Shown piece after piece: positions 44,956 to 55,110 of a stretch of 64,000 nt of DNA (positions within the stretch are counted from its first letter, which is position 1; each line of letters begins with the position of its first letter). The DNA comes from Actinernus sp. WN-2022. Lineage: Eukaryota > Cnidaria > Anthozoa > Actiniaria > Actinernidae. The notes below the pieces were generated by a model. It was not told where the DNA came from and ran no database searches. It saw only the letters and a program-made list of their open reading frames with translations. The DNA lies in assembly GCA_030867875.1 (NCBI GenBank), contig JAOWCC010000238.1, positions 1 to 64,000 on the forward strand, written 5' to 3'. A program made the position numbers and the translations under genes.

Positions 44956-46073
44956 CAATTAAAGGCGAACAAAGGAAAGAGTAAACACCAAATTTCGGCA
45001 GAAAACAATTCTCTAGACTCTACGTTCCGTCGTCACTGCCGTCGCCGTCTTGGTTCTCTACGAACTGACCAACGCCAGCGCGTGGGATTTATACGTCTCG
45101 GTGTCCCAGGGTAAACTTTATGGTTTGAAACACTACTTCAAGTAGCTATAAACTGAGTTTAGTGTCATCCATTTTCGATGATTTAAGGTTACCGGATACC
45201 TTCAAAACGAAAAAGATGGGAAAATATTTTTTTATGCACAGAAATGTAGTTTTAGTAGTAGTGTCTCATATACCAAAAACTCCGTTGAAAAAAAATTATA
45301 TTGACGGAGAAATACCAAAAGGAAGTTTTTAACCGGAAGTGAAAGGTTCTATTTGATTGACAGCAGATCAATAAACACACGACAAGTGCTCACTCGCCCG
45401 TAACGATCGTGAGGGGAATAGCACATATTATTAAATTCATTTCATATACCAATGTTTACGTTTATTGAGAAAAGTTTTTCCACACACGATTCCACAATTC
45501 CATCGGTTGTTGGCCTTATATCTTACAAAAGCCAAGCAGGATGCCCTTAGCTTGAAAAACAAAGAAAAAAGAAAAGCAAAACGAGGCCAAACAATGCATA
45601 CGACTGCAAAGCCAAATAGGAGTCCTCGCAAAACCCGACAAGCGTTCGTATTTTCACTTTCACTTTCAGACGGAGTGCCGAGTGGTCCACATCTGAACAT
45701 AAAGAAGAATTGATAAGAGCCAGCCGAGAGAATATTTGTTTCCAAGAAAGCTTAGATCGAAACGTAGTCTGACGGTGACCCTGAATCGGTTGAACCACGA
45801 TCTCGCCGTGGTGTTTCAGACGCCTGCAAATCGCTGTCTCCTCTACTAACTATGCTGGCATTCAAGGCGTCTCTATAGGTGTTCACCTTGGCTTTGCCCC
45901 TCGAGGTCTTTTTGTCTTTCCCATTTGTCTAGCCTGGGAAACCAGCCGACTCTTCCGCTACCATTTTTCAAGTCACACAAAAAAGAACAAACATTTTCTT
46001 GATGCGGCGCGTAGCTTTGATCGGAAATCTACATTGGCGGGAAATCTTGACAGATAGTTGAACAACCTCGTCC

Positions 46074-46128
46074 CCAGGGTCTTCTCGGTCAGATCCAAGA
46101 TGGCGGCTACTCCGAGAGAAGACCCTGG
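46074..46128. repeat. 55-bp mini-hairpin around a YY1-type core (left)
   Basis: CCAGGGTCTTCTCGG and CCGAGAGAAGACCCTGG enclose AGATCCAAGATGGCGGCTAC. An inverted copy lies at 48,589-48,643 on the far side of the big palindrome. Confidence 0.75.
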
Positions 46129-46138
46129 TAAAGGCTGG

Positions 46139-46186
46139 ATCACGTGACCAAAATCTCCAGAAATCCTGGAGATTTTAATCACGTGA
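46139..46186. promoter_or_regulatory. 48-bp palindrome with an E-box in each arm
   Basis: ATCACGTGACCAAAATCTCC then AG faces CTGGAGATTTTAATCACGTG then AT. Each arm ends in a perfect CACGTG E-box (bHLH-type site). Function is inference; it may be a hairpin element. Confidence 0.55.
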
Positions 46187-46792
46187 TGTGGGCATCCAAT
46201 ATGGCGGCCAAGCTAAATATGGAAATGTTAACACGTGCCTACAAACCATAGGTATCCCAATCCGGAGCGAGCGAGATGTGATTAACGGTATTTCCACGCG
46301 GCGAACGACGAAGTGAAAACAGGTCTACTAAACAGTTCGAAATGGAGTTTACTTGGATAAAGAAACAGTGGAAGAGTATCACAAAGCTACCAGGATGTAT
46401 CTCAGCTAGAAGAGAATCCTAAAAAGCCGTTCATTTTCTGTTAGCGTTGAAGCGAAGAGATCGATAGCACATGTTCAGATTTAACGGCTTCTCCTGGCTT
46501 TCTCACTGATGAAACTTAACAGAAAATTACCCAGTAATGCACTTCATCTATTGCTCTACCTACACAATGTGTTTTAAGGTTATTTAAAATCGTTTTATTG
46601 ATCAAATTTGAACAATCGAATCTATATACAAATTCATCTCTCTGGACTCAGTCCGTTTGGCCAATAAAAAGCACAGGAAACCCAAGCTCTGTTTGTGTTT
46701 TAAATTATAAGGGTTTGTATGTGATTTTGAACGAGTATTTGGTTGTATACCGTTAGGCCAGAAATACTGAAATAAAATCAATGAAAACTTAC

Positions 46793-46952
46793 CTGAAGTC
46801 TTTATCTGTTCTTCATTGGGTTCTGTGTGCAATTTCAGCGAATTCGGTTGAATTTTTACCCCTCGTCCTCTCCAACTAAGAAAGATGGCAAGGACGGACG
46901 CAACCGCCATTTCTCGACCCCAATCACTCGAACATCGCCCTCGAATTTTCAT
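46793..46952 (-). CDS. Outward-facing putative exon in the left palindrome arm
   Basis: Frame MKIRGRCSSDWGREMAVASV then LAIFLSWRGRGVKIQPNSLK and LHTEPNEEQIKTS runs into a consensus donor (TTCAG|GTAAGT; exon end 46,793). Translation could also start at the internal ATGGCGG, which sits in a good context. No domain is recognised. The right arm keeps the same frame with two or three changes (G/A, G/S). It may be a transposon-borne 5' exon that splices into whatever lies outside the element; this is inference. Confidence 0.35.
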
Positions 46953-47206
46953 CCAAAATCAATGTCAACCGCAACTAGACCTCAAATAATAGCACAACAG
47001 TATCTATTCCAAGAGCCTCGTGCCATTTAATTGAAGTAATCCCCATTTCTCGAGCCTAAATCGAACACAATGTCAAAGAAACTCGCCCGTTGGGGTTCGT
47101 GACTGGGAGAAGTTGGACACGCTTAGCAACGGCTAGCTGCCAAAAGTTCACGGGCTCAGAACGTAGGTATATATCTTATTTTGAACACGCCTTCAGGTAA
47201 GTTGGC

Positions 47207-47277
47207 TCTGTGGTATAGTGGTTTAGAGCGCGCGCTTTCGATCCGACGACCGGGGTTCGAGTCTTCACCAGGCGCTA
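47207..47277 (+). ncRNA. tRNA-like Pol III promoter unit, left arm
   Basis: GGCTCTGTGGTATAGTGGTT (A-box region) and GGGGTTCGAGTC (B-box) lie at tRNA-like spacing, followed by a T-rich stretch. The acceptor stem does not pair and the T stem is poor, so it is a tRNA-derived SINE head or pseudo-tRNA rather than a tRNA gene. Confidence 0.55.
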
Positions 47278-47909
47278 AAATTTTATTTTTTTACTTCTTG
47301 TTCTCCTTTCTCAGTTTTATTTAATCTTTTCCTCTATTTTAAACAATTAGAGCCGCCTTCTACATGAAAAACATTGTTGTCTATTGGCTCTCAAGCCCCA
47401 ACCGTGCACGCTCATGACCTCGATTTTCAGTAGTGCGATGATGAGAAAGATATAACAAATTCCCTCGTTACCTCGTAATTACATTATTAAAATCTTGTGA
47501 AAATATTGAACACAACAGTTTAAATAAATTAAGGTACGGTACTTTACATGCGATCATTCGAACCCGGATTTGAATCAACAACAGAAAGCCCGTTAAAATT
47601 AACTGGTACATCAATTTGCTTATAAACTTAATTAACCAGGCTCGAATCGAAGAATAAAAGGAAACAGATATCCCAGCCTTTCTCTTCTACGCAGCGAGCT
47701 TTCCTTCTGGCTCTTATGATCTCTTGAACGTCGATAACATGTTTAAAAAGTAAAGTAACTTCACAGGGCTCCTGGACCCTGGTTGGGGCTTGAGAGCCAA
47801 TAGACAACAATGTTTTTCATGTAGAAGGCGGCTCTAATTGTTTAAAATAGAGGAAAAGATTAAATAAAACTGAGAAAGGAGAAAAAGAATTTAAAAAAAA
47901 TATATTTAG

Positions 47910-47981
47910 CGCGTGGTGAAGACTCGAACCCCGGTCGTCGGATCGAAAGCGCGCGCTCTAAACCACTACACCACAGAGCCA
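47910..47981 (-). ncRNA. tRNA-like Pol III promoter unit, right arm
   Basis: Inverted counterpart of the left-arm unit, with a CTACACCACAGAGCC end and GACTCGAACCCCGG; both box sequences are preserved. The two units converge on the central spacer. Confidence 0.55.
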
Positions 47982-48231
47982 ACTTACGTGAAGGCGTGTT
48001 CAAAATAAGATATATACCTACGTTCTGAGCCCGTGAACTTTTGGCAGCTAGCCGTTGCTAAGCGTGTCCAACTTCTCCCAGTCACGAACCCCAACGGGCG
48101 AGTTTCTTTGACATTGTGTTCGATTTAGGCTCGAGAAATGGGGATTACTTCAATTAAATGGCACGAGGCTCTTGGAATAGATACTGTTGTGCTATTATTT
48201 GAGGTCTAGTTGCGGTTGGCATTGATTTTGG

Positions 48232-48391
48232 ATGAAAATTCGAGCGCGATGTTCGAGTGATTGGAGTCGAGAAATGGCGGTTGCGTCCGTCCTTGCCATC
48301 TTTCTTAGTTGGAGAGGGCGAGGGGTAAAAATTCAACCGAATTCGCTGAAATTGCATACAGAACCCAATGAAGAACAGATAAAGACTTCAG
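48232..48391 (+). CDS. Outward-facing putative exon in the right palindrome arm
   Basis: Same 160-nt exon as in the left arm, in opposite orientation: MKIRARCSSDWSREMAVASV and on, ending TTCAG|GTAAGT at 48,391. Preservation of frame and donor in both arms may reflect recent arm homogenisation rather than selection. Confidence 0.35.
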
Positions 48392-48588
48392 GTAAGTTTT
48401 CATTGATTTTATTTCAGTATTTCTGGCCTAACGGTATACAACCAAATACTCGTTCAAAATCTCATACAAACCCTTATAATTTAAAACACAAACAGAGCTT
48501 GGGTTTCCTGTGTAAAAAGTATCGTTAGTACAATCGGCTTGTGTCATAATCGAAGAGCCAATCAGAATACATGACAGTTCAGGGTTTA

Positions 48589-48643
48589 CCAGGGTCTTCT
48601 CTCGGAGTAGCCGCCATCTTGGATCTGACCGAGAAGACCCTGG
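48589..48643. repeat. 55-bp mini-hairpin around a YY1-type core (right)
   Basis: Reverse-complement copy of 46,074-46,128 (CCAGGGTCTTCTCTCGG ... CCGAGAAGACCCTGG). Confidence 0.75.
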
Positions 48644-49342
48644 GGACGAGGTTGATAGTTGAACTGTGATGAGAAATGATTGGCCAAGAGCTTGCTAATT
48701 GTTGGAGAGGCGGGGCTTCAGATTCACGCACGACAGACGGCTAGATTTTTTGAAGTGCTATTTTCTCGCTTTCGATTTTCAATCAAAATAGAGTTTTAAA
48801 AAAGCTCCCACTCAAGAGCAATTTATTCGATTTGTGCGAAATTTTCACAAAATGTCACTTGATATCTCAGCTGCAAAAGTGTGTCGGCGAATTGGGAAAT
48901 TCTAAAAAGAGAGCTCTTGACGACGTTTCCCGCATATCTACTCGGATTATTTTACGCCTTTTCACGGAAAGCATAACTTTTGAACTAAATCGAATTTTGA
49001 AATTCCCCGACAAGGTTTTGTAATACGATTCCTCTGAAATACGACAAAGCAAAAAGATTTTTAAACTTTAAAATATTGTCGGAATCGGAGCTTCTGAAAG
49101 CCATCTCACTAGATCGGAGAAACGGGATAGCGGAAAATTCGAGATTTTCAAAGAACTCAAAACTTTTTATGTATTCTTGTAGCCAATTTTATAAGCTTTA
49201 AAATGATACATGAATGATTTATCTACGATGTTTCCTCGAGGCGCTACATAATTTAGACTGGAAACGCACCCTGAAGGTATCCGGTAACCTTAAGTAGAGA
49301 TTAGATTCCAACAGTAAGAAAATCCATTCTACTGAGCCTGAG

Positions 49343-49627
49343 CATAGTTAATAGAGTGGAATGGTTATGAAACCCGGCAAACTTCAAAGGGGCTAACAAA
49401 GGCGCTGCGATTTATGTTGGAAGGGGGCAAGACAAAAGATTGTGCAGGGTCATAGTTCATTAGCGTCCCCTGAACGCCTGAACTCACACGTTTCTATTCG
49501 GGCTGATTGATTAACACATTGGAATTTCAATTGTGCTTTGTGCAGGGTCACGGTTGAAAAAAGCTAACAAAGACATATAACAAAGAAGGTCGCTGGGTTT
49601 CATAACCATTCCACTCTATTAACTATG
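49343..49627. mobile_element. 285-bp MITE with perfect 33-bp TIRs and GCCTGAG duplication
   Basis: CATAGTTAATAGAGTGGAAT then GGTTATGAAACCC at the left is mirrored at 49,595-49,627. Flanks GCCTGAG occur at 49,336-49,342 and 49,628-49,634, a clean 7-bp target duplication. The interior has GTGCAGGGTCATAG/GTGCAGGGTCACGG and GCTAACAAAG repeats. Non-coding. Confidence 0.85.
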
Positions 49628-50044
49628 GCCTGAGTGACTGAGGCCTGGCACATTATCAAGCAGTACAAACTCGTGGTTATTCAAGTCAACAAAAGTTTTT
49701 TTGGGCAAAAAAACATATACCAAGAAACAATAAACAGCCTGGTGTACTTCTTATTACCTTTTTCTAGGTTTACAGAATGCTTCACTTTTCTCCATTTTGT
49801 AGAGAAACTCGGGCACACAGGGAAGAACTGAAAACGCTCAGCGTTGAAACGAGGCTCCACTTGAGGCATGCTGGGAAATCCTCAAACAAGCAAGATGGCG
49901 GATCGCAGACTTGTTGTTAGATTATTGGCATCAGAAATAGCTCCATGAAAACGTTTCTACAACTGGCTATATTCTCTGTAATTCTCCCACTGCATAAATA
50001 ATACTCGAGAGAAGTGAGCGCTTCCTTTCGATCTGTGGATTTAT

Positions 50045-50100
50045 AGCGGGGACCTGATCAGCCCCATGGTTGTTTGAGGTCTCGTTAGAAATTCAGAGTT
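50045..50100 (+). repeat. SINE tail fragment
   Basis: GATCAGCCCCATGGTTGTTT and GTTAGAAATTCAGA repeat the tail of the SINE at 5.68-5.74 kb. Confidence 0.55.
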
Positions 50101-50289
50101 TTCCTGTATTAATTAAGTGCTAACAACTGAGCAATCATAACAAGAAAGACGATGTAGGAGAAACTTCATTTTTTGCCTTAATGGGTAAGAAAGAGTACTA
50201 AGGGGAAATAGGGAGGCAGCTTGTGGATTTTGATTGTGATTATCGTCTGATTTGCATCTGAGAGGACAAGGTTCACTACTTTGATAATT

Positions 50290-50646
50290 GTATTTGTGTA
50301 CTAGAGCGGTTACGTCACGCGCATGCGTTTTTACTATTTCTTGTCGGCGCGCGGCCGCCCCCAGTTTCCCGCGAAAACTGAAATGAAACAACAGGCACAT
50401 ACCCGTGATTTTAAAATTTCTGCTTAAAAGCATCCATTTGTGAACTGTTTTGTTAAAAAATAAGAAAACTACTTAAAAGCTAAGCCTAAGACTTTAACAG
50501 GTTGAAGTTTTCTTAATTTGTAATTCACTGTGAGTTTACTAAGTTATAAAATTATTTACTAAAAAAGTTGAAACCCTCGGTAATTTGTATTTGATAGCAG
50601 AGCCTTCGTTCTTTTGGCCAGCGGAGCATACCGTTTTGCCGCGGTG
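50290..50646. repeat. Third, inverted copy of the 14.48-14.88 kb sequence
   Basis: Reverse complement of block A from CACCGCGGCAAAACGGTATG through the TTTCGCGGGAAACTGG-type GC-rich stretch to CGCATGCGCGTGACGT. More diverged than A is from B, with an independent end at a MITE junction (50,645). This shows the sequence is a dispersed family, not only part of the segmental duplication. Confidence 0.7.
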
Positions 50647-50862
50647 TGAGTAAAACCAAACACAAATTACCCACAGCCGGCCAATCATAGGAGCGAGTAA
50701 TCACAAGTAACTCATAAATGGCTTCCCTGTGAGCCAATGACAAACCAAAGCGTTTGGTTTTACTTTGGATTCTGATTGGTTGGTTTACTTTCTCAGCCAA
50801 TAGGAGAGCTTAGTTAACGCAAAACCAAAACACTTCCGACACTCAATTGAAATCCGCTCTAT
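50645..50862. mobile_element. MITE related to 61,875-62,113 (inverted, one end truncated)
   Basis: AAAACCAAACACAAATTAC through AACACTTCCGACACTCAATT then GAAATCCGCTCTA matches the block B MITE in reverse orientation. The GAGCGG terminus is intact only at the right end. Confidence 0.7.
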
Positions 50863-51154
50863 AATTGCATGCTAATATTTGCTACCGATCAATCAGGACT
50901 TAAATCTTTAATTTTTGTGTATTAGTAAATTTTCTTAAACTCAAATTCTGACTGTCTTTATATAACTTATTCATGTATATTGTTTATAATTGGAGATTTA
51001 CATTTGGGTAATTTACATCTAACGGCTGGGAAGGTCGTTCAAGGTCATATGTTAGGATGTTAACATCCATCCCTGATAGGCAGTTTGAGCAGGGTTTTAT
51101 AACTCAGAACTCAACACTTGTCCTAATAAATTATTGAAGATCATTTAAATGCCA

Positions 51155-51260
51155 TCTGGAATTCTGCTGGACTCCAGAACTCCGGACCGGAATCCCGCTG
51201 GACACCGGACTCCATGTTTCAACTACCTGGAATTCTGGATTCCACCGGAATTCCAGATCT
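51155..51260. repeat. Short GGAATTCC/CCGGACTCC palindrome-rich repeat
   Basis: TCTGGAATTCTGCTGGACTC, CCGGACCGGAATCCCGCTGG and CCGGAATTCCAGATCT repeat a CTGGAATTC/CTGGAC theme with many GAATTC and CCGG palindromes. It lies directly beside the 51.27-kb element. Confidence 0.55.
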
Positions 51261-51601
51261 ATTTTCACTAGGGTAAGTGGGTATTATATGCATGACTAAG
51301 ATATACAGTATGGGATAGAAGTTGCATGCCCATATATATTTTCCACATTAACCCTAGGTCTATTATATGTGGGTATTATGGGTCACTAAAATATATGGTA
51401 ATTATTGGGACATCAGTTACCTGTATATTTCCCACATTAAATCACATTATGTGGGTATTATATGGGTCACTGATATATATGGTAATTACATGGGATAGCA
51501 GTTACTCATATATTTCCCACATTAAATCACATGTGGGTATTATAATTATATGGGATAGCAGTTGCCCATATATTTCCCACATTAAACTTCCCCTGGTGCA
51601 A

Positions 51602-52170
51602 AACCTGGACAGGATCCTGTAGGATCCTGTAGGATCCTGTAGGATCCTACACAGGGACAGGATCCTGAGCAGGATCCTGAACAGGAACAGGATCCTATTC
51701 AGGATCCTATGTAGCAACATAATCCTGAATAGGATCCTATGTAGGAATAGGATCCTGAATAGGATTCTACATAGGACCATAATCCTGAATAGGATCCTAT
51801 GTAGGAATAGGATCCTGAATAGGATTCTACATAGGACCATAATCCTGAATAGGATCCTATGTAGGAATATGATCCTGAATAGGATTCTACATAGGAACAT
51901 AATCCTGAATAGGATCCTATGTAGGAACAGAATCCTGAATAGGATCTTATGTAGGAACATGCAGGATCTTGAATAAATATGATCCTGAAAAGGATCCTAT
52001 GTAGGATCCTATACAGGATCCTGAGTAGGATCCCACATAGGAAAGGCCTCTTGAATAGGATCCTAAAAAGGATCCTACATAGGATCCTATACAGGATCCT
52101 GAGTAGGATCCTGAGTAGGATCCTACATAGGAACAGCATCTTGAATTAGGATCCTATATCAGGATCCTAC
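51602..52170. repeat. Left AGGATCCT array with 60-bp higher-order unit
   Basis: Dozens of AGGATCCT or one-mismatch palindromes. From about 51,720 to 51,960 a 60-bp unit (AATCCTGAATAGGATCCTAT and on) repeats four times almost exactly. The minus-strand open frames (RILFRIMFL-type) are a by-product. Confidence 0.9.
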
Positions 52171-52718
52171 ATATACATGTAGAAAAATGCAGCTCTTAAT
52201 TGAATCCGACATATAAATATGAATAAGAATCCAAGTAGCATATCTTATAGGAGTTGAATCCTATGACAAAGGAAATTCTTGAAAAATTATATAATATTTC
52301 TAGGAACAGAATCGTAATAAGAATTAACTGAAAAATGTCATGCTCCATTTTTGATGACCCCACCCCTCCAATAATTTTCCCTCTAGCTTAGTATGCTCCC
52401 CCCCCCCCCTAATTTTCTGCTTGAAAATTGGGGACCCATCTCCTTTTTCCACCATCCAGCCCCCCTCCCCCTGTAATTAATGACCAGTTCCTGATGTTAA
52501 TTGTTGTTGAGAGAATAAAAAACTCTAACATTAACAATCTTCTCCTGGTTGTTTTAACCTAAAGATTACGATATTACTCACCAATTTGGCTGGCTTGTCC
52601 AAAAAGAAAATTCTCATTGTTTAATTAAGCAAAATATTTTCATCCAGCCCCTTAAAAGTGTGCTTTCATTGAGAGATTCGAATATAAACATGGCCGGACA
52701 CAAAGTTCCATTTTAACA

Positions 52719-52909
52719 ACAGGCAGTCCAAGCTATTGATTTAGGAATGTATGGGATTTTTTTAGAAAAAATCTGAAACTGTAGTAAAACAAGAAAAAAA
52801 CAGTCATGAAATATTACCTGTGTGTTAAGAAGTTGTTCCTGTTCATCACTGTTGTGTTTAATTTTGGTTTGAGGCAATTCTATAAACGTTTTGGCTTGGG
52901 CTGCCTGTG
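52719..52909. mobile_element. ACAGGCAGTCCAAGC-terminated unit with exon end
   Basis: ACAGGCAGTCCAAGCT at the left faces GCTTGGGCTGCCTGTG-type sequence at 52,895-52,909. On the minus strand FIELPQTKIKHNSDEQEQLL then NTQ ends at CAG|GTAATA (exon end 52,818), homologous in sequence and position to the exon end in the 16.7-kb element. The frame continues open through the right terminus (EAQAAQAKT). Confidence 0.6.
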
Positions 52910-53181
52910 CTTCAACCGAGTGGCCTAGAACCAAGTCTATACCCATATTTGGTAACAGTTGTACATTTCAAATAGCAAGAGGCCATTTTGTTGCTGGAGT
53001 TTTAAACTCGCTTTAATAGAAGGTCATTTCAATGCCAGTATTCACCAGATGAAAGATAATAATAACTGCTCCAAGTGAGAGGCAGTTTCAGTTCTGTAAA
53101 GAGACTAAGATGAATTCCTGAAGAAATCTGTGCAGTACTAGGTGAGCGGAAGTTTATGAGCAACATGAACAAATTAACGGG

Positions 53182-53365
53182 TCTTTCTAGGTGTATCACC
53201 GTCCTGAAAATTATTCAGGACAATGAACAACTCTATTGTTTTCTTTCGTTCTTTGTATTTCAGGGTATTGTTTTGCTGTAGTTCATTGTATTCTGGGGTT
53301 AGGGTTCTTTGTATTTCAGGGTATTGTTTTTCTGTAGTTCATTGTCGTTGATACACCTAGAAAGA
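53182..53365. mobile_element. 184-bp TIR unit TCTTTCTAGGTGTATCA
   Basis: TCTTTCTAGGTGTATCACCG faces CGTTGATACACCTAGAAAGA. GGACAATGAAC and GTTCATTGTC are also mirrored. A 63-bp direct repeat (TTCTTTGTATTTCAGGGTAT) lies in the middle. Non-coding. Confidence 0.65.
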
Positions 53366-54556
53366 GCCGGTTCGTTCCGAACAAACTGAAAGTTGCTATC
53401 TATAGCCTTTAATAGTTGGAGCCCTGCACTTAGTGTACTTGAATATATTCAAGATATATTTGAAGAAACTATTTATGAAAGCTTCAAGAGGTCAAGTGTA
53501 GTTTATGATTGCAATTGAAATTTCTTGAAGAGTTATTGAGATGGCCTTAGCTTCATTGAGATTCACTGTACCAGTAATAATTAATTCAAACATTTTACCT
53601 TTTTGGAACAACAAAACTCACATGATCATGTCCCGGGTCTTGTTAATCCCTTTTCGAATTTTATCATTCTAAAATGTTTGATGTTGGTGTGCTTCTCAAT
53701 ACCCTATTCAACACAATCACCCACAAAACCGAAGTCATTTTGGTAGAAACAGAAGTGGGATGTAGAAACATATTTGTCAGGACTTTATACACCACAGTAC
53801 TCATCTAAAATCGTATTTCTTATTGTGGTTAATTGTTTTTTACAGGCTTTGGATTAAAGATGCATTTTGATCAACTCCAAATACTCATGATCTGCCTACT
53901 TCCCTTTGATCACCCTTGGGGCTAAAGGGTTAATTCTTGAAATCATCACCAACAATGAATGCTAATCAGGGATAAGTTGACTGCCAAGTAGTGAGTGAAG
54001 ATCAGAATCATTTGTTATTAAAACTGTATACATGTAGTTTGTAAAACCTATAGCTATATGACGTAATAAACTAAAAGTTAAAAAGTTAGAATGGCATGGA
54101 ACATTCATTATTAACTCTGTTACTTTTTGCCTAAACCTACATTGTAAGCTCAGGTTTTCAATAACATTTGAAATGTGGCCTGAAGGGAGTCCAATAAAAT
54201 GTAAGGTTTTTAGAGATGAGGTCTTACCCTCTAATTTAAGTGACATTAACTTTGATTAGTAAATAGTCAGACCATTAAGACTCTTAGACTAGTAAAATAT
54301 GACATTTTTGAATTGGACTACATGTGTATTGTATATACATGTATAAAGTTGAACTACACGTACATGTACAGTTTGTAAATGAATAGTTTTAACTTATTTA
54401 TAGAAATAGGAGTATTTTACTGTCTGGTGATTGTAATGATACATGTAACTCACTTACATGCATGTTTCTATTAAACTATACATAGACTTTAAAACAATTA
54501 CTGTGTTATTTTCATGTTTATATTACAACTACATGTATGGTACAATTTGGGTGTAA

Positions 54557-55110
54557 GGATCCTACAGGAATAGCCCAGGATCCTACAGGAATAGCCCAGG
54601 ATCCTACAGGGAATAAGCCCAGGATCCTATAGGAATAGCCCAGGATCCTATAGGAATAGCCCAGGATCCTACAGGAATGGCCCAGGATCCTACAGGAATG
54701 GTCCAGGATCCTACAGGAATGGTCCAGGATCCTGCAGGAATGGTCCAGGATCCTGCAGGAATGGTCCAGGATCCTGCAGGAATGGTCCAGGATCCTGCAG
54801 GAATGGTCCAGGATCCTGCAGGAATGGTCCAGGATCCTGCAGGAATGGTCCAGGATCCTGCAGGAAGGGTCCAGGATCCTACAGGAATAGTCCAGGATCC
54901 TCTAGGAAGGTCCAGGATCCTTCACAGGATCCTGTTAGGATCCTGTAGGATCCTGTTAGGATCCTGTTAGGATCCTGTAGGATCCTGTAGGATCCTGTAG
55001 GATCCTGTACAAGATCCTGTAGGATCCTATTTAAGATCTTGTACAGGATCCTATGTAGGATCCTGAATAGGATCCTCTAGGATCCTGCCCAGGATCCTGT
55101 CCAGGTTTTG
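54557..55110. repeat. Right AGGATCCT array with 21-bp unit
   Basis: About 17 units of 21 bp (AGGATCCTGCAGGAATGG then TCC and variants) up to about 54,910, then tighter AGGATCCTGT repeats to 55,110. The 21-bp period leaves a plus-strand heptapeptide frame (GMVQDPA), which I regard as incidental. Confidence 0.9.

Larger units (their letters stand above)
46672..48512. mobile_element. 1.84-kb near-perfect palindromic element with TAAAAAG target duplication
   Basis: The arms 46,672-47,405 and 47,780-48,512 (about 734 bp each) are inverted and nearly identical, around a 375-bp unique spacer. The termini are CACAGGAAACCCAAGC and its complement. The 7-bp TAAAAAG is present on both sides (46,665-46,671 and 48,513-48,519), marking a transposition event. 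Each arm carries a tRNA-like unit and a short exon with a strong outward-facing donor. The termini relate it to the CACAGGCAGCCC elements at 16.7 and 52.7 kb. Confidence 0.85.
45183..49293. mobile_element. 4.1-kb DNA element with TTAA-flanked 22-bp TIRs
   Basis: TTAAGGTTACCGGATACCTT then CA at 45,183-45,204 is perfectly complementary to 49,272-49,293. If TTAA is the target duplication, the element proper begins GGTTACCGG; TTAA targets are known for piggyBac and Kolobok families. No transposase remains recognisable, so this is non-autonomous or gutted. It contains the 1.84-kb palindrome and several smaller symmetric units. Confidence 0.6.
52200..54550. other. Interior of the AGGATCCT element, no transposase seen
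   Basis: AT-rich, with a C tract near 52,399, two small nested TIR units (52,719-52,909 and 53,182-53,365) and otherwise no convincing exon. The 53.96-54.25 kb minus-strand frame has no recognisable features. Confidence 0.5.

Noticed and set aside
45465..45713. 82-codon plus-strand frame with basic composition
   Set aside because: No domain, no splice signals and a comparable frame on the other strand.
46827..47030. Open frame MQFQRIRLNFYPSSSPTKK and its counterpart at 48,154-48,357
   Set aside because: They are the antisense of the exon with the consensus donor; no independent support.
47207..47277. Functional tRNA gene
   Set aside because: A and B boxes are fair, but the acceptor stem does not pair and no sound anticodon arm could be drawn.
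51502..52139. 152- and 146-codon minus-strand frames (RILFRIMFL repeats)
   Set aside because: Produced by the AGGATCCT tandem array; the period, not selection, keeps them open.
54677..54970. Plus-strand heptapeptide repeat frame (GMVQDPA)
   Set aside because: A 21-bp tandem repeat divisible by three explains the open frame.
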